A stretch of DNA of 54,432 nt from Beijerinckiaceae bacterium (GCA_025458025.1 JALOTF010000010.1:1-54432), one strand, 5' to 3'; positions 1 to 7,799 are shown, counted from the stretch's first letter. Notes: generated from the letters alone by a model not told the origin. Numbers and translations are program-made.

Positions 1-68
1 GCGAAGACCAGCTTGTTGCGGCGATTGCGCGGGTCACCGCCGAAGCCGGGCTTGATCCCGAACATTGA
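1..68 (+). CDS. 3' end of an unidentified gene
   Basis: An open frame enters from the left edge and stops with TGA at 66-68. The visible tail reads EDQLVAAIARVTAEAGLDPEH, with G/C-rich third positions like the neighbouring genes. It ends 60 bases before the VIT-family gene on the same strand, so the two could be co-transcribed. Twenty-one residues are too few to assign a family. Confidence 0.4.
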   Translation, partial: EDQLVAAIARVTAEAGLDPEH

Positions 69-128
69 GGACATACGCGGCGGCGGCTTCCATGCAGCCA
101 TCCACCCGGCACTGGACAGGAGCAGACC

Positions 129-824
129 ATGCATCCCCTTCACCGCGAAACGCACCTGATCGAGCGGATCGGCTGGCTGCGCGCGGCTGTCTTGGGGGCG
201 AATGACGGGATCATCTCGACAGCGAGCCTTCTCGTGGGCGTGGCTGCAGCCTCCACCATCCCGGGTGACGTGCTCGTGGCAGGCGTTGCGGGTCTAGTCG
301 CTGGGTCGATGTCGATGGCGGCGGGCGAATATGTTTCGGTGAGTTCGCAATCGGATACGGAACAAGCAGATCTCACCCGGGAACGGCGTGAATTGCAGGC
401 ACAACCCGCCGGCGAACTCGCGGAACTGACAGGTATATACGTGGCGCGCGGCGTATCGCCGGATCTCGCACGGCAGGTCGCCGAGCAGATGAGCGCAAAA
501 GATGCCTTCGCGTCTCATGCGCGGGATGAACTCGGCCTCTCGGCCCATGTCGTCGCGCGCCCGGTCCAAGCGGCACTCACCTCCGCGCTGACTTTCGCAG
601 CGGGGGCGGCCATTCCGCTGCTGATCGCGCTTTTGGCGCCGAAAAGCGGGCTCGCCATCATCATTTCGGGCGGATCGCTCGCCTGCCTTGCCCTGCTCGG
701 GGCCCTTGGAGCCCGGATCGGCGGAGCGCCCATCCTGAAACCCACTCTTCGTGTCACCTTCTGGGGCGCTTTCGCCATGGCCGCGACGGCCGCCATCGGC
801 GCGCTGGTGGGGCACGCGGTCTAG
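129..824 (+). CDS. VIT/CCC1-family membrane protein
   Basis: A 231-residue membrane protein of the VIT1/CCC1 family, whose members move Fe(II) or Mn(II) across membranes. The N-terminal part (about 20-75) has the family signature: AAVLGANDGIIS, then a hydrophobic stretch and SMAAGEYVSVSSQ. A charged helical section follows (about 78-135; ERRELQ, DELG) as in family members with a cytoplasmic metal-binding domain. Two or three hydrophobic helices close the protein (about 148-230). AGGAG lies 8 bases before the ATG, supporting this start. Metal specificity cannot be read from the sequence. Confidence 0.85.
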   Translation: MHPLHRETHLIERIGWLRAAVLGANDGIISTASLLVGVAAASTIPGDVLVAGVAGLVAGSMSMAAGEYVSVSSQSDTEQADLTRERRELQAQPAGELAELTGIYVARGVSPDLARQVAEQMSAKDAFASHARDELGLSAHVVARPVQAALTSALTFAAGAAIPLLIALLAPKSGLAIIISGGSLACLALLGALGARIGGAPILKPTLRVTFWGAFAMAATAAIGALVGHAV

Positions 825-1307
825 CCTGAGACGTTGGCCTCAAATTGGGCTGGCATGGATTGGGTAGACGTCAGTCTGCACGTCACAATTGCTGTGCATG
901 ATGATAACTGCCGACAATGGCTCGAGCTCTACTGAGCTGACATTCAAGCTCTGGACTCTCAACGGCAGCCATCCTGCTCAGCCGGACCGAAAGCGGCCAT
1001 TCCGCTTTCGTGAAGAGTTTCGGGCGCTGGCAAGCGTACGAAAGTCCCCGAGGAATGAACCCGCGGTCCGCAGCTGAGCGTTATGGGGATTTGACGAATT
1101 CGGTCTGGTGTGTGTCTCTTGGAGAGACGGTGGGATGGATCGTGTTGTGCCAGAACTGCTGGATTTTCAGCGCCAGACCCGCCGCATGGTCCGCATGGTC
1201 GGCGTTGGTACCGCCACATTCTGCTCGGTCGACCGAAGAGGCGACATGAGTCTCACGTGGCCAACAGCATGGCGCTTTGGCGTATCGTCCTATCACTCCA
1301 TGCCGGG
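825..1307. other. Intergenic stretch, probable IS91 flank
   Basis: About 480 bases without a convincing gene lie between the VIT gene and the end of the IS91 transposase frame. Short open frames occur on both strands but match no family I recognise. The part next to the transposase (roughly 1030-1307) probably belongs to the insertion element, because IS91 elements carry a non-coding terminal region beyond the transposase. I cannot place the element boundary exactly. Confidence 0.35.
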
Positions 1308-3140
1308 TCATGGGGTGGCCTCCCAGGTGGATGGTTCGGAGGCCGGTGGTCCGCGCGATTGGTAGGCACGGGCGATGATCTCGATGATGCTCATGCGGCC
1401 ACCGCAGCAGGGGCACGGCGGGCGGTGATCGGGCGGGTCGGGTTCGATAGCCTCGGCCTTGACGGTCGGGTCCGGCTTCGGCGCCACGGCGAGAAGCTCC
1501 CGGGCGCGGGCAAGGCTTTCCTTGCGCGCTGAACTCGCCAGCAGCCCGTAATGGCGGATGCGATGGAAGCCGCGTGGCAGGGTGTGCAGCAGGAAGCGGC
1601 GGATGAACTCGCCGGTGGCCAGCGTCATCACCTGCTGACGGGCAGCACCATCCCGGCGGTAATCCTTGTATCGGAAGGTGACGCCGTTCCCGTCATGGGC
1701 GATGAGGCGTCGGTTCGAGATCGCGACGCGATGGGTATAGCGGGCGAGATAGGCGAGCACTGCCTCGGGGCCGGCGAAGGGCGGCTTGGCATAGAAGACC
1801 CAGCGCTTCTTCCTGATCGGCGCGAGATGGCGCCGGAACAGGCGCGGGTCATTGAGGTTCGCCAGCGCGCCATAGAACCTGAGCTTGCCTGCGCGATGCT
1901 GGGCCAGAAGGCCATTGAGGAAGAGACGGCGGAACAGCATGCCGAGGACGCGCACCGGCAGGAGGAAGGCCGGGCGCGACGAGATCCAGCGTGTTCCATC
2001 CGGGCTGATGCCGCCACCCGGCACGATCATGTGCAGATGCGGGTGATGGGTCATGGCCGAGCCCCAGGTGTGGAGCACCGCCGTGATGCCGATCCTCGCG
2101 CCGAGATGCTTCGGGTCGGCGGCAATCGTCAGCATCGTCTCCGAGGCGGCGCGGAACAGGAGATCATAGACCGGCGCCTTGTTATGGAAGGCGATCTCGC
2201 CCAGCTCGGCGGGGAGGGTGAAGACGACATGGAAATAGCCGACGGGCGATAACTCGCCCTTGAACAGGCTCAGCTTGTCGAGCGGGCTCGTGACCGAACG
2301 GACCGTCCGTGTCGCAACCTTGGTGTAGAAGGTGGTGGTGTTCAGCTTGGCATGCCCGAGCAGGACCTGGATGATCCGGACATCGGTCCCATCCTCGAGA
2401 AGGTGGGTCGCGAAGCTGTGACGCAGGGTATGGGGTCCGACCCGCTTGGAGATATCCGCGGCACGGGCCGCTTCCACCACGACGCGGTAGAGCTGGCGGG
2501 TGCTGAGCGGCTTCATCGCATTCTGTCCCGGAAACAGCCAGCCTTCGCGATGCATGACGCCCTGCTGGCGTCCAGCCTTCCACCATTGGCGCAGCAGCAG
2601 GAGCAGGTCTTCGGACAACATGGCGTTCCGGTAACGGCCACCCTTGCCGCGCTCGACCCGCAGCAGCGTGCGCTCGCTATCGACGTCGGAAACCTTCAGC
2701 ATCGACACCTCGGCGACGCGCAAGCCGGCGCCATAGGCGACCGAGAGGGCGGCCTGGTGCTTGAGGCAGGTGGTGGCGTTGAGCAGGAGAGCGACTTCGT
2801 CCCGGCTGAGCACGACGGGTAGCTTGCGCGGATGTGCCAGTCGAACGAGCCTGCGTGCCAGATCGGGCCGATCAACCGTCTGTGTGAAGAAGAAGCGTAG
2901 CGCCGAAACGATGCTGTTCATGGTCGGCACGGGAACGCCATCATCCTGCTGCTCGATCTGGAAGCGTCGCAGATCGTCAGCCGTCGCCGTATCCGGGGAG
3001 CGCCCGAGGAAACTCGCCAGTCGGCCAATATCGCGGAGATAGTTGCGCTGCGTCTCATACGAGAAACGCCGCATGTTCATATCGTCGATCAGACGCTGGC
3101 GGAGCGGGCTGATCGGGGCGTCGAGGGGAGGATAGGACAT
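1308..3140 (-). CDS. Tyrosine recombinase fused in frame to IS91-family HUH transposase
   Basis: A 610-residue protein joining two proteins that are normally encoded side by side in IS91-family elements. Residues 1-290 are a tyrosine recombinase with its catalytic set intact: R141, K166, H237, R240, H263 and Y272. From about 297 the sequence (PVGYFHVVFTLP) is the middle of an IS91 transposase, with the HUH motif HLH at 368-370, the YxxxY pair Y464 and Y468, and a C-terminal cysteine motif CPCC at 576-579. The transposase's usual N-terminal zinc-finger section (CRNRHCPKC type) is absent. I infer an in-frame deletion with a junction near 2244-2259. ATG at 3140 is preferred because CAAGGAG lies just upstream. 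Whether the chimera works is unknown. Confidence 0.85.
   Translation of the reverse strand: MSYPPLDAPISPLRQRLIDDMNMRRFSYETQRNYLRDIGRLASFLGRSPDTATADDLRRFQIEQQDDGVPVPTMNSIVSALRFFFTQTVDRPDLARRLVRLAHPRKLPVVLSRDEVALLLNATTCLKHQAALSVAYGAGLRVAEVSMLKVSDVDSERTLLRVERGKGGRYRNAMLSEDLLLLLRQWWKAGRQQGVMHREGWLFPGQNAMKPLSTRQLYRVVVEAARAADISKRVGPHTLRHSFATHLLEDGTDVRIIQVLLGHAKLNTTTFYTKVATRTVRSVTSPLDKLSLFKGELSPVGYFHVVFTLPAELGEIAFHNKAPVYDLLFRAASETMLTIAADPKHLGARIGITAVLHTWGSAMTHHPHLHMIVPGGGISPDGTRWISSRPAFLLPVRVLGMLFRRLFLNGLLAQHRAGKLRFYGALANLNDPRLFRRHLAPIRKKRWVFYAKPPFAGPEAVLAYLARYTHRVAISNRRLIAHDGNGVTFRYKDYRRDGAARQQVMTLATGEFIRRFLLHTLPRGFHRIRHYGLLASSARKESLARARELLAVAPKPDPTVKAEAIEPDPPDHRPPCPCCGGRMSIIEIIARAYQSRGPPASEPSTWEATP
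2244..2259. repeat. Short inverted repeat at the recombinase-transposase junction
   Basis: The plus strand reads GGGCGA, TAAC, TCGCCC: two perfect 6-base arms around a 4-base loop. It lies where the recombinase C-terminus (PLDKLSLFKGE) meets the transposase interior (PVGYFHVV). It may mark or have promoted the deletion that made the fusion; this is inference. Confidence 0.5.
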
Positions 3141-3331
3141 GGTCAGGCTCCTTGGTTGAAGAAGCCTCGAATGCTCTACTTCTCCGAGAACCCGCTCCAC
3201 GCAAGCCATGCGCCCGAGTTCATCGGCGCCACCTCAGGCGCACGCTCCAATCCCGCGCAGCGGGTTCGTTCTTCGGACCCCCTTGGCGGCATCGATCTGC
3301 GCTTTGGCGCAACCTCCTTGCCCCCGGCGGA

Positions 3332-3451
3332 TGAACCGCCCCCGGTTTGTCGGAGGCTCCAACTTCCGAGCAGGATGGAGCCATCACGCGCAAGACGACG
3401 AACAAGTTTTCCCCCGAGGCGCGTGAGCGCGCTTTGAGATTGATCCCTTAG
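3332..3451 (+). pseudogene. IS3-family left end with OrfA N-terminal remnant
   Basis: TGAACCGCCCCCGGTTTGTC at 3332 resembles the terminal inverted repeat of alphaproteobacterial IS3-family elements. About 50 bases further, codons from 3383 read ITRKTTNKFSPEARERAL, the typical start of IS3 OrfA, and then run into a TAG at 3449-3451. The helix-turn-helix part of OrfA and all of OrfB are missing, so only the left tip remains. The first codon is ATC where an ATG would be expected, or the true start is upstream. Confidence 0.65.
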
Positions 3452-3630
3452 GGATTGCGCGTAGCGTGAGGTCATGAGGGCGATCACCCCTCGCGCTGGG
3501 CTGCTCAGGCCGAGTGGCGTCACCATTGCTCGGCCTGATAAATGCCCGGGGTAGCGACATTGAGACACTTTTTGGGTTCGTCTGACAGCGCCCCGGAACG
3601 CACCAGATGTTCGGCGTGGCAGAATTGGGC

Positions 3631-3659
3631 TTGACCCATAATAATAGGAGTCCTAATAA
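3631..3659 (+). promoter_or_regulatory. Sigma-70-type promoter of the MarR gene
   Basis: TTGACC at 3631-3636 and TAATAA at 3654-3659 are separated by exactly 17 bases. The ATG of the MarR gene begins 6 bases after the -10 box, so the transcript would start at or next to the start codon and be leaderless or nearly so. Confidence 0.6.
3642..3658. promoter_or_regulatory. Palindromic operator over the -10 box
   Basis: TAGGA-G-TCCTA (3645-3655) is a perfect inverted repeat centred on 3650, and two more pairs match on each side after one mismatch. It overlaps the -10 box of the MarR promoter. An A/T-rich palindrome of this size in this place is what MarR dimers usually bind, so autorepression is a reasonable inference. 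Confidence 0.5.
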
Positions 3660-3664
3660 AAGGC

Positions 3665-4342
3665 ATGAGCCCGGTCGATCTGTCCCATTCACCCCTGTCG
3701 CTCCGTCTGCGTGACGGGCTGGAGCGCATCGCAGCGGTGATCCGCGCTGATCAATGGTCGAGCGCGCATGCCCTCGGTCTCACGCCGACACAGGTGAACA
3801 TTCTCGCGCTGCTTGCTGGCCGGAACGATGCGGTGCGCGTGAAGGATATCGCCCACCATCTCGGCGTCTCCGCGCCGACCGCTACGGATTCGATTGCCGC
3901 TCTGGAGCGCAAGGGCCTCGTCGCCAAGGCGGGAATCGCCGGCGATGCGCGCGCGGTGGCGATCGTGATCCAGCCGGAGGGACGCGCGATGCTGCAGGCC
4001 GTAGGCCTCGCGGCCTCCGCTTCCGGTGCGGCACTCGCGGCCCTGCCGGAGGCCGATCAGACCAGATTGCTCGGCCTTCTCGTGACCCTTATCCGGCACC
4101 TGCAACAAGCCGGAGCGCTGCCCGCGCAGCGCCTCTGCGTCACCTGCCGGCATTTCCGCCCCAACGTTTATCCCGATGCGGAAAACCCGCATCACTGCGC
4201 CTTCGTGAACGCGGCGTTCGGCAACCGGGATCTCCGGCTCGATTGCGGCGAGCATGAAACGGCCGATCCCGCCCTCCAGGCTGCCACCTGGATGGCTTTT
4301 ACCACGGGAACGGCCTCCCTCCAGACCCCACCAGCCCCCTGA
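3665..4342 (+). CDS. MarR-family regulator with C-terminal four-cysteine domain
   Basis: A 225-residue regulator. Residues about 10-145 form a MarR winged helix: VKDIAHHLGVSAPTATDSIAALERKGLV is the recognition helix and the start of the wing region, followed by DARAVAI. An extension of about 75 residues carries four cysteines at 158, 161, 178 and 194 (CxxC-x16-C-x15-C) with nearby histidines. That pattern could hold zinc or an iron-sulfur cluster, which would make it a metal or redox sensor; this is inference. It is followed after 16 bases by the secreted-protein gene and then the redoxin, so it probably controls that row as well as itself. MarR membership is certain, the ligand is not. Confidence 0.85.
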   Translation: MSPVDLSHSPLSLRLRDGLERIAAVIRADQWSSAHALGLTPTQVNILALLAGRNDAVRVKDIAHHLGVSAPTATDSIAALERKGLVAKAGIAGDARAVAIVIQPEGRAMLQAVGLAASASGAALAALPEADQTRLLGLLVTLIRHLQQAGALPAQRLCVTCRHFRPNVYPDAENPHHCAFVNAAFGNRDLRLDCGEHETADPALQAATWMAFTTGTASLQTPPAP

Positions 4343-4358
4343 GAAGGAGACTTCCACC

Positions 4359-5078
4359 ATGACCATCTTCAGCGCGCGCAGCATGGGCTGCGCGGCAACG
4401 GCCTTGCTATGCCTCGCCGGAACCGCTCTCGCGCATGAGATCCGGGCCGAGAGCAAGGCGGCGATCAACGCCTCGTTCGACATCATCGAGACGCGCGTGA
4501 CGACCGACAAAGGCGTCGCGACCTTCCGCACACGCGTGCGCGCTGAGGCTGGCAAGGCCAGACCGAAGGCCACCGGAAAGTTCGAGGGCTCGGAGGTCTA
4601 CGCCTATGTCTGGCCGACCAGCCTGAATTCCGGCGATATCGGCTTCGAGACCGATCAGGGCATCGTTGCGCTGGCTGCGACCTTCCATCCCGATTTCGAC
4701 GATGGCGCGAAGGGCGCCAAGAACCGCGACCGCTGGCACGCCCATTGGGTAGTGCTGAACGAGGACAAGGCCTGCCCCGGTGGCCTCAAGGTGAAGGACA
4801 TTCCGGCCGGCACGAAGCCGAAGGTGCCAGAGACCTGGCCCGGCGCCCCCATCCTGATCGACAGCCCCGACTACGAGACCACGTTCGGCGCAGATGTCGT
4901 GGAAGTGCGTGTGCCCCTGAAGGACATCGGCGCGCTGGCCACCGCCCGCTTCGATGGCGTGACGGCGGGGCTGAAGGTGAATGCCAACCTGCACGCGCCT
5001 CTGCTTTGCGTGCAGAACATCCACAAGGTCGCTTCCGGCAACCTCAGCCTGCCCGGCCGCGTGGCCCCGAAGAACTGA
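4359..5078 (+). CDS. Secreted protein of unknown function in the stress block
   Basis: A 239-residue protein with an N-terminal signal peptide (hydrophobic about 10-22, likely cleavage after TALAH or just before). GAAGGAGA lies 9 bases before this ATG and fixes the start; a longer open frame exists upstream but overlaps the MarR gene. The mature part is rich in beta-prone segments and has two cysteines (CPGG and LLCVQN) and a HAHW motif. I do not recognise the family. Its position between a cysteine-rich MarR regulator and a thioredoxin-like protein suggests a periplasmic role in redox or metal stress. Confidence 0.7.
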   Translation: MTIFSARSMGCAATALLCLAGTALAHEIRAESKAAINASFDIIETRVTTDKGVATFRTRVRAEAGKARPKATGKFEGSEVYAYVWPTSLNSGDIGFETDQGIVALAATFHPDFDDGAKGAKNRDRWHAHWVVLNEDKACPGGLKVKDIPAGTKPKVPETWPGAPILIDSPDYETTFGADVVEVRVPLKDIGALATARFDGVTAGLKVNANLHAPLLCVQNIHKVASGNLSLPGRVAPKN

Positions 5079-5162
5079 CGGCACGACACAAGAAGCGGCC
5101 CGGCGACTGCCATCGCCGGACCGCCAGTTTCCCCCTACAGACAACAGAGAAGGGCCTCTCTT

Positions 5163-5282
5163 ATGACACGTGTGACCCTTGTTGATCCAGCCGCCGCGCC
5201 GGATGCCGTGAAGCCTCGTCTCACCGAGATTCACGGCGCATCCGTGGATTTCCCGGCTGTGACGCTGCGCCTTTCGGCCTGA
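5163..5282 (+). pseudogene. Truncated AhpD/carboxymuconolactone-decarboxylase-like gene
   Basis: A 39-codon frame starts MTRVTLVDPAAAPDAVKPRL, the typical opening of AhpD-like CMD proteins, then runs into unrelated residues (SVDFPAVTLRLSA) and stops. The catalytic CxxxC-H part is missing. The next 80 bases are open in another frame with a hydrophobic stretch (FGLIALASGLL), so this looks like a gene cut by a deletion or rearrangement. It lies between the secreted-protein gene and the redoxin, where an AhpD-type partner would fit. Assignment rests on about 20 residues. Confidence 0.5.
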
Positions 5283-5367
5283 TCGCGCTGGCCAGTGGCC
5301 TGCTCCGGCTGATGGCCCGGGCAGGCGTCTTCCGTCCGTTATTTCCCGTTCCCGGAAAGGCATATCG

Positions 5368-5916
5368 ATGGAAAATCCCGTTATGGCTCCGGAACTCGTG
5401 GTCTCGCGCTGGTTCAACACACCGACGCCGCTGACATTGGCCGGCCTTCGCGGACGTGTTGTGCTGCTTCACGCCTTCCAGATGCTCTGCCCCGGTTGCG
5501 TCTCTGCCGGCATCCCGCAGGCCGAGCGCGCGCACCGGATGTTCCGCGATGCGGATCTCACGGTGATCGGCCTCCACACGGTTTTCGAGCATCACGCGGC
5601 GATGACGCCGGTCTCGCTCGAAGCGTTCATCCACGAATATCGCCTCACTTTTCCCATCGGCGTGGACCAGCCCGGAACGAACACGCCATTGCCGGTGACG
5701 ATGCAGCGTTATGGGTTGCAGGGAACGCCTTCCACAGTGCTGATCGGCCGTGACGGGCAAATCCGGCATATCGGGTTCGGCCGTGAGGATGACATGGCGA
5801 TCGGCATGATGATCGGCTCGCTGCTGGCCGAGGCACCCATATCCCTGCCGGAGCCGACGAGCATGCCCGCCGGACCCTGTACGGACAGAGGCTGTTCTGC
5901 CGACGTCCAGTCCTGA
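5368..5916 (+). CDS. Thioredoxin-fold peroxiredoxin/redoxin
   Basis: A 182-residue protein of the AhpC/TSA-TlpA type. The fold begins around residue 20 and carries the redox motif CPGC at 41-44 in LHAFQMLCPGC. GTPSTVLIGRDGQIR, containing the cis-proline, and the following beta strands complete the fold. A tail has two more cysteines (PCTDRGC) near the C-terminus. No signal peptide is evident, so it is probably cytoplasmic. It would reduce peroxides or disulfides; the substrate is unknown. It is the last gene of the plus-strand row and converges with nnrU. Confidence 0.8.
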   Translation: MENPVMAPELVVSRWFNTPTPLTLAGLRGRVVLLHAFQMLCPGCVSAGIPQAERAHRMFRDADLTVIGLHTVFEHHAAMTPVSLEAFIHEYRLTFPIGVDQPGTNTPLPVTMQRYGLQGTPSTVLIGRDGQIRHIGFGREDDMAIGMMIGSLLAEAPISLPEPTSMPAGPCTDRGCSADVQS

Positions 5917-5962
5917 TGAACGCTAAACGCGGAGCATCAAGGGCTTCGCAGGCGTCGTTGGG

Positions 5963-5976
5963 CCGCCCTCAGGCGG
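5963..5976. terminator. Weak hairpin between convergent genes
   Basis: CCGCC-CTCA-GGCGG forms a short stem between the redoxin stop and the nnrU stop. There is no T-tract on either side, so termination activity is doubtful. Confidence 0.25.
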
Positions 5977-5979
5977 ACA

Positions 5980-6663
5980 CTAGATTGGCCATGGCGAAAC
6001 CCCGAACAGCGTCGCATGAGCCCAGATGAGGTTGGTCCAGAGCAGGATCGCCGCGACAATCCGGGGCACGGAGAACATCCTCCCAGGCCTTGAGCGACCG
6101 GCAATCCAGGCTTGGAACGGCATGTTGGCGGTGCCATGGGCAAGCCTGCTCCATTCCGCCTTGCCGAATTCCCGTTGCCGGCGGCGATCAATCAACGTCA
6201 TGCCCGCGATGGCGAACAGCCCAAGCGCTCCAAACAGCAGGATATGCGCGAGGTCACCGTTGGGGACGATATGCGCGAAGGCCCAGAGCATGAGCGCGAC
6301 CAGAAGCGGATGGCGTGCGAAACCGGCGATTCCGGGCTGAACCGGATCAAAGCGATCGTTGTGGCTTCCGCCAAAGGAGAGCGGGTTGGGTGCGGCGATG
6401 GTGACACCGATGATCACGCATACAAACGGCATAACCAGAAACGGGGCCCATCGCTGCCAGTCCGCCGGTGCCCAGATTTCAATGTAATCGGCCCTGGATG
6501 CTGCATCGATCCACCAGCCGAGGCTCGCGAGAGACATCAGGCTGTAAAGCATCCAGAAGGTCCGGCGGCCCAAATGACGCATCAGCCATGCACGCATATG
6601 CGGCCGAATGGGCCATGAATGCGAGACGGCGAACACCAGACCGGCGACGATGAACTCAACCAC
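5980..6663 (-). CDS. nnrU: NnrU family membrane protein
   Basis: A 227-residue multi-helix membrane protein. The opening (VEFIVAGLVFAVSHSWPIRP) and the middle (GIAGFARHPLLVALMLWAFAH) match the NnrU family, which also shares features with membrane methyltransferases of the NnrU/isoprenylcysteine type. NnrU genes accompany nitrite and NO reductase regulons in alphaproteobacteria, and the biochemical role is not settled. The start overlaps the end of the upstream 136-residue gene by 8 bases, so it is translated from the same transcript as the RIC gene. Confidence 0.85.
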   Translation of the reverse strand: MVEFIVAGLVFAVSHSWPIRPHMRAWLMRHLGRRTFWMLYSLMSLASLGWWIDAASRADYIEIWAPADWQRWAPFLVMPFVCVIIGVTIAAPNPLSFGGSHNDRFDPVQPGIAGFARHPLLVALMLWAFAHIVPNGDLAHILLFGALGLFAIAGMTLIDRRRQREFGKAEWSRLAHGTANMPFQAWIAGRSRPGRMFSVPRIVAAILLWTNLIWAHATLFGVSPWPI

Positions 6664-7066
6664 CAGAGATGCCCGAGGCGAAAGGCTCCACCGTTACCGG
6701 GCTGGCAGCCAGACGCTCCAGCTGGTGCGGAAGCGAGCGGAGCAGGGTTTCCGCCTCCGAAGCGGCGACAGCCGCATCCCGGAACAGATCCGCCATCTCG
6801 TCGAAAACAGAAAGATCGGGGTCCGCGAGAGGCAGATCGTCGAGGTCCTTGAGCAGGTCCAGAAGGCCCGAAATGCGAAGGGCGCGCTCGCGCGCACCCG
6901 ACAAGGCAAGTTTACGGCGGCGCATATCGGTAAATTGCGCATAGCGCGCCACCGCTGAATCGAGCCGCTTCCGGCAATCGCAGTCCAGCTCGATCCCGGC
7001 GAGGAGCCGGATCAGCCCCTCCAATCCGGGATCAAGGCTGGCTTTGCGGCCCGAGGAGGGGGGCAT
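6656..7066 (-). CDS. Hypothetical protein between ric and nnrU
   Basis: A 136-residue protein I do not recognise. It looks all-helical and charged, with a CDC motif near residue 29 and no membrane segment or signal peptide. Its ATG follows the RIC stop by three bases and its end overlaps nnrU by 8 bases. Tight coupling on both sides argues for a real gene with a role in NO or iron-sulfur stress. Confidence 0.7.
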   Translation of the reverse strand: MPPSSGRKASLDPGLEGLIRLLAGIELDCDCRKRLDSAVARYAQFTDMRRRKLALSGARERALRISGLLDLLKDLDDLPLADPDLSVFDEMADLFRDAAVAASEAETLLRSLPHQLERLAASPVTVEPFASGISGG

Positions 7067-7069
7067 CCT

Positions 7070-7735
7070 TCACCGGCTTTCGAAACGGGGAAACAGCACG
7101 TTGTTTTCGAGATGCATATGCTCCGTCAAGTCGGAGACCAGCTTGTCGACGCCCTGATAAAGCGCCTGCCAGGAGCGGCACGCACCGGCCGGCGGCTGAT
7201 ATCCATGGGTGATTTCCTGCAAGGCGCGGATGGTCAGTGCGTGGTCATCATGCTCATGCCGCATCACAGCGATCGGACCATCGACCATTCCAACCATGCC
7301 TTGCCGCATGGCCGGGAACAGGATCATTTCCTCCTTTTCCATGTGCTCGCCGAGGTCATCGAGAGCTGTCTCCAGAATGTCGGCCAGCCCGGCCGGAACA
7401 TCGGCGTGATCGCGATGCACGGCCTCGACGCGCTTTGCGAGCTTCACCAGTTCGGGCAACTCTGCCCGGTGCGTGTCATGATAGCGCCGGATGATGTGCT
7501 CGATGAGGGCGTTCGTCTCGGAAGGAGCCTCCGGCGGTGTCGCGGCAAGAGCCCGCAACTCGCCGAGAACGAGACTGGCATCCAGATTTTTCCGCTCAAG
7601 CGCCTCGCTGATCGGCACGTTGCCGCCGCAGCAGAAATCGATCTTGTGCTTTCTGAACACGGCGGTCGCACCCGCCAAGGCGGCGGCAATCTCTCCGACA
7701 TGCATGTCGGGATGGATGCTGAGGGTCTGTTCCAT
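7070..7735 (-). CDS. ric: RIC/ScdA iron-sulfur cluster repair di-iron protein
   Basis: A 221-residue member of the RIC (YtfE/ScdA) family, which repairs iron-sulfur clusters damaged by NO or oxidants. The N-terminal ScdA domain has the CC motif in KHKIDFCCGGN. The hemerythrin-like part carries histidines and glutamates for the di-iron site: HIIRRYHDTH, EHMEKEEMILFP, MRHEHDDH and EHMHLENNVLFPR. GGAG lies 6 bases before ATG 7735, which makes this a better start than the in-frame ATG 12 bases further upstream. It is the first gene of a three-gene minus-strand operon divergent from nsrR. Confidence 0.92.
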   Translation of the reverse strand: MEQTLSIHPDMHVGEIAAALAGATAVFRKHKIDFCCGGNVPISEALERKNLDASLVLGELRALAATPPEAPSETNALIEHIIRRYHDTHRAELPELVKLAKRVEAVHRDHADVPAGLADILETALDDLGEHMEKEEMILFPAMRQGMVGMVDGPIAVMRHEHDDHALTIRALQEITHGYQPPAGACRSWQALYQGVDKLVSDLTEHMHLENNVLFPRFESR

Positions 7736-7750
7736 GTCGATCTCCAATCC

Positions 7751-7799
7751 GGTATTTGTAATGCTTATTTACAGTGTAAAATTCGGTATTGTAAATGCC
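7751..7799. promoter_or_regulatory. Divergent ric-nsrR control region with two NsrR-like sites
   Basis: Two near-copies, GGTATTTGTAATGC (7751-7764) and GGTATTGTAAATGCC (7785-7799), flank a perfect palindrome TTTACA-G-TGTAAA (7768-7780). Read on the minus strand, the second copy is GGCATTTACAATACC, one base from the core GCATTTAAAATAC of the enterobacterial NsrR site as I remember it. The spacing of about 34 bases would put two NsrR dimers on the same face of the helix over both promoters. Repression of ric and autorepression of nsrR are inferred. Confidence 0.6.

Larger units (their letters stand above)
1308..3155 (-). mobile_element. IS91-family insertion element (core only, ends not defined)
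   Basis: The span covers the recombinase-transposase frame and its ribosome site. IS91 elements move by rolling-circle-like transposition and lack classical terminal inverted repeats, so the ends cannot be found by symmetry. Likely outer limits are roughly 1030 on the left and somewhere before the IS3 end at 3332 on the right. The neighbouring IS3 remnant shows that insertions have accumulated here. Confidence 0.55.

Noticed and set aside
1081-1416. A 111-codon minus-strand frame beside the IS91 transposase
   Set aside because: It overlaps the transposase end and lies in the element's probable non-coding terminus.
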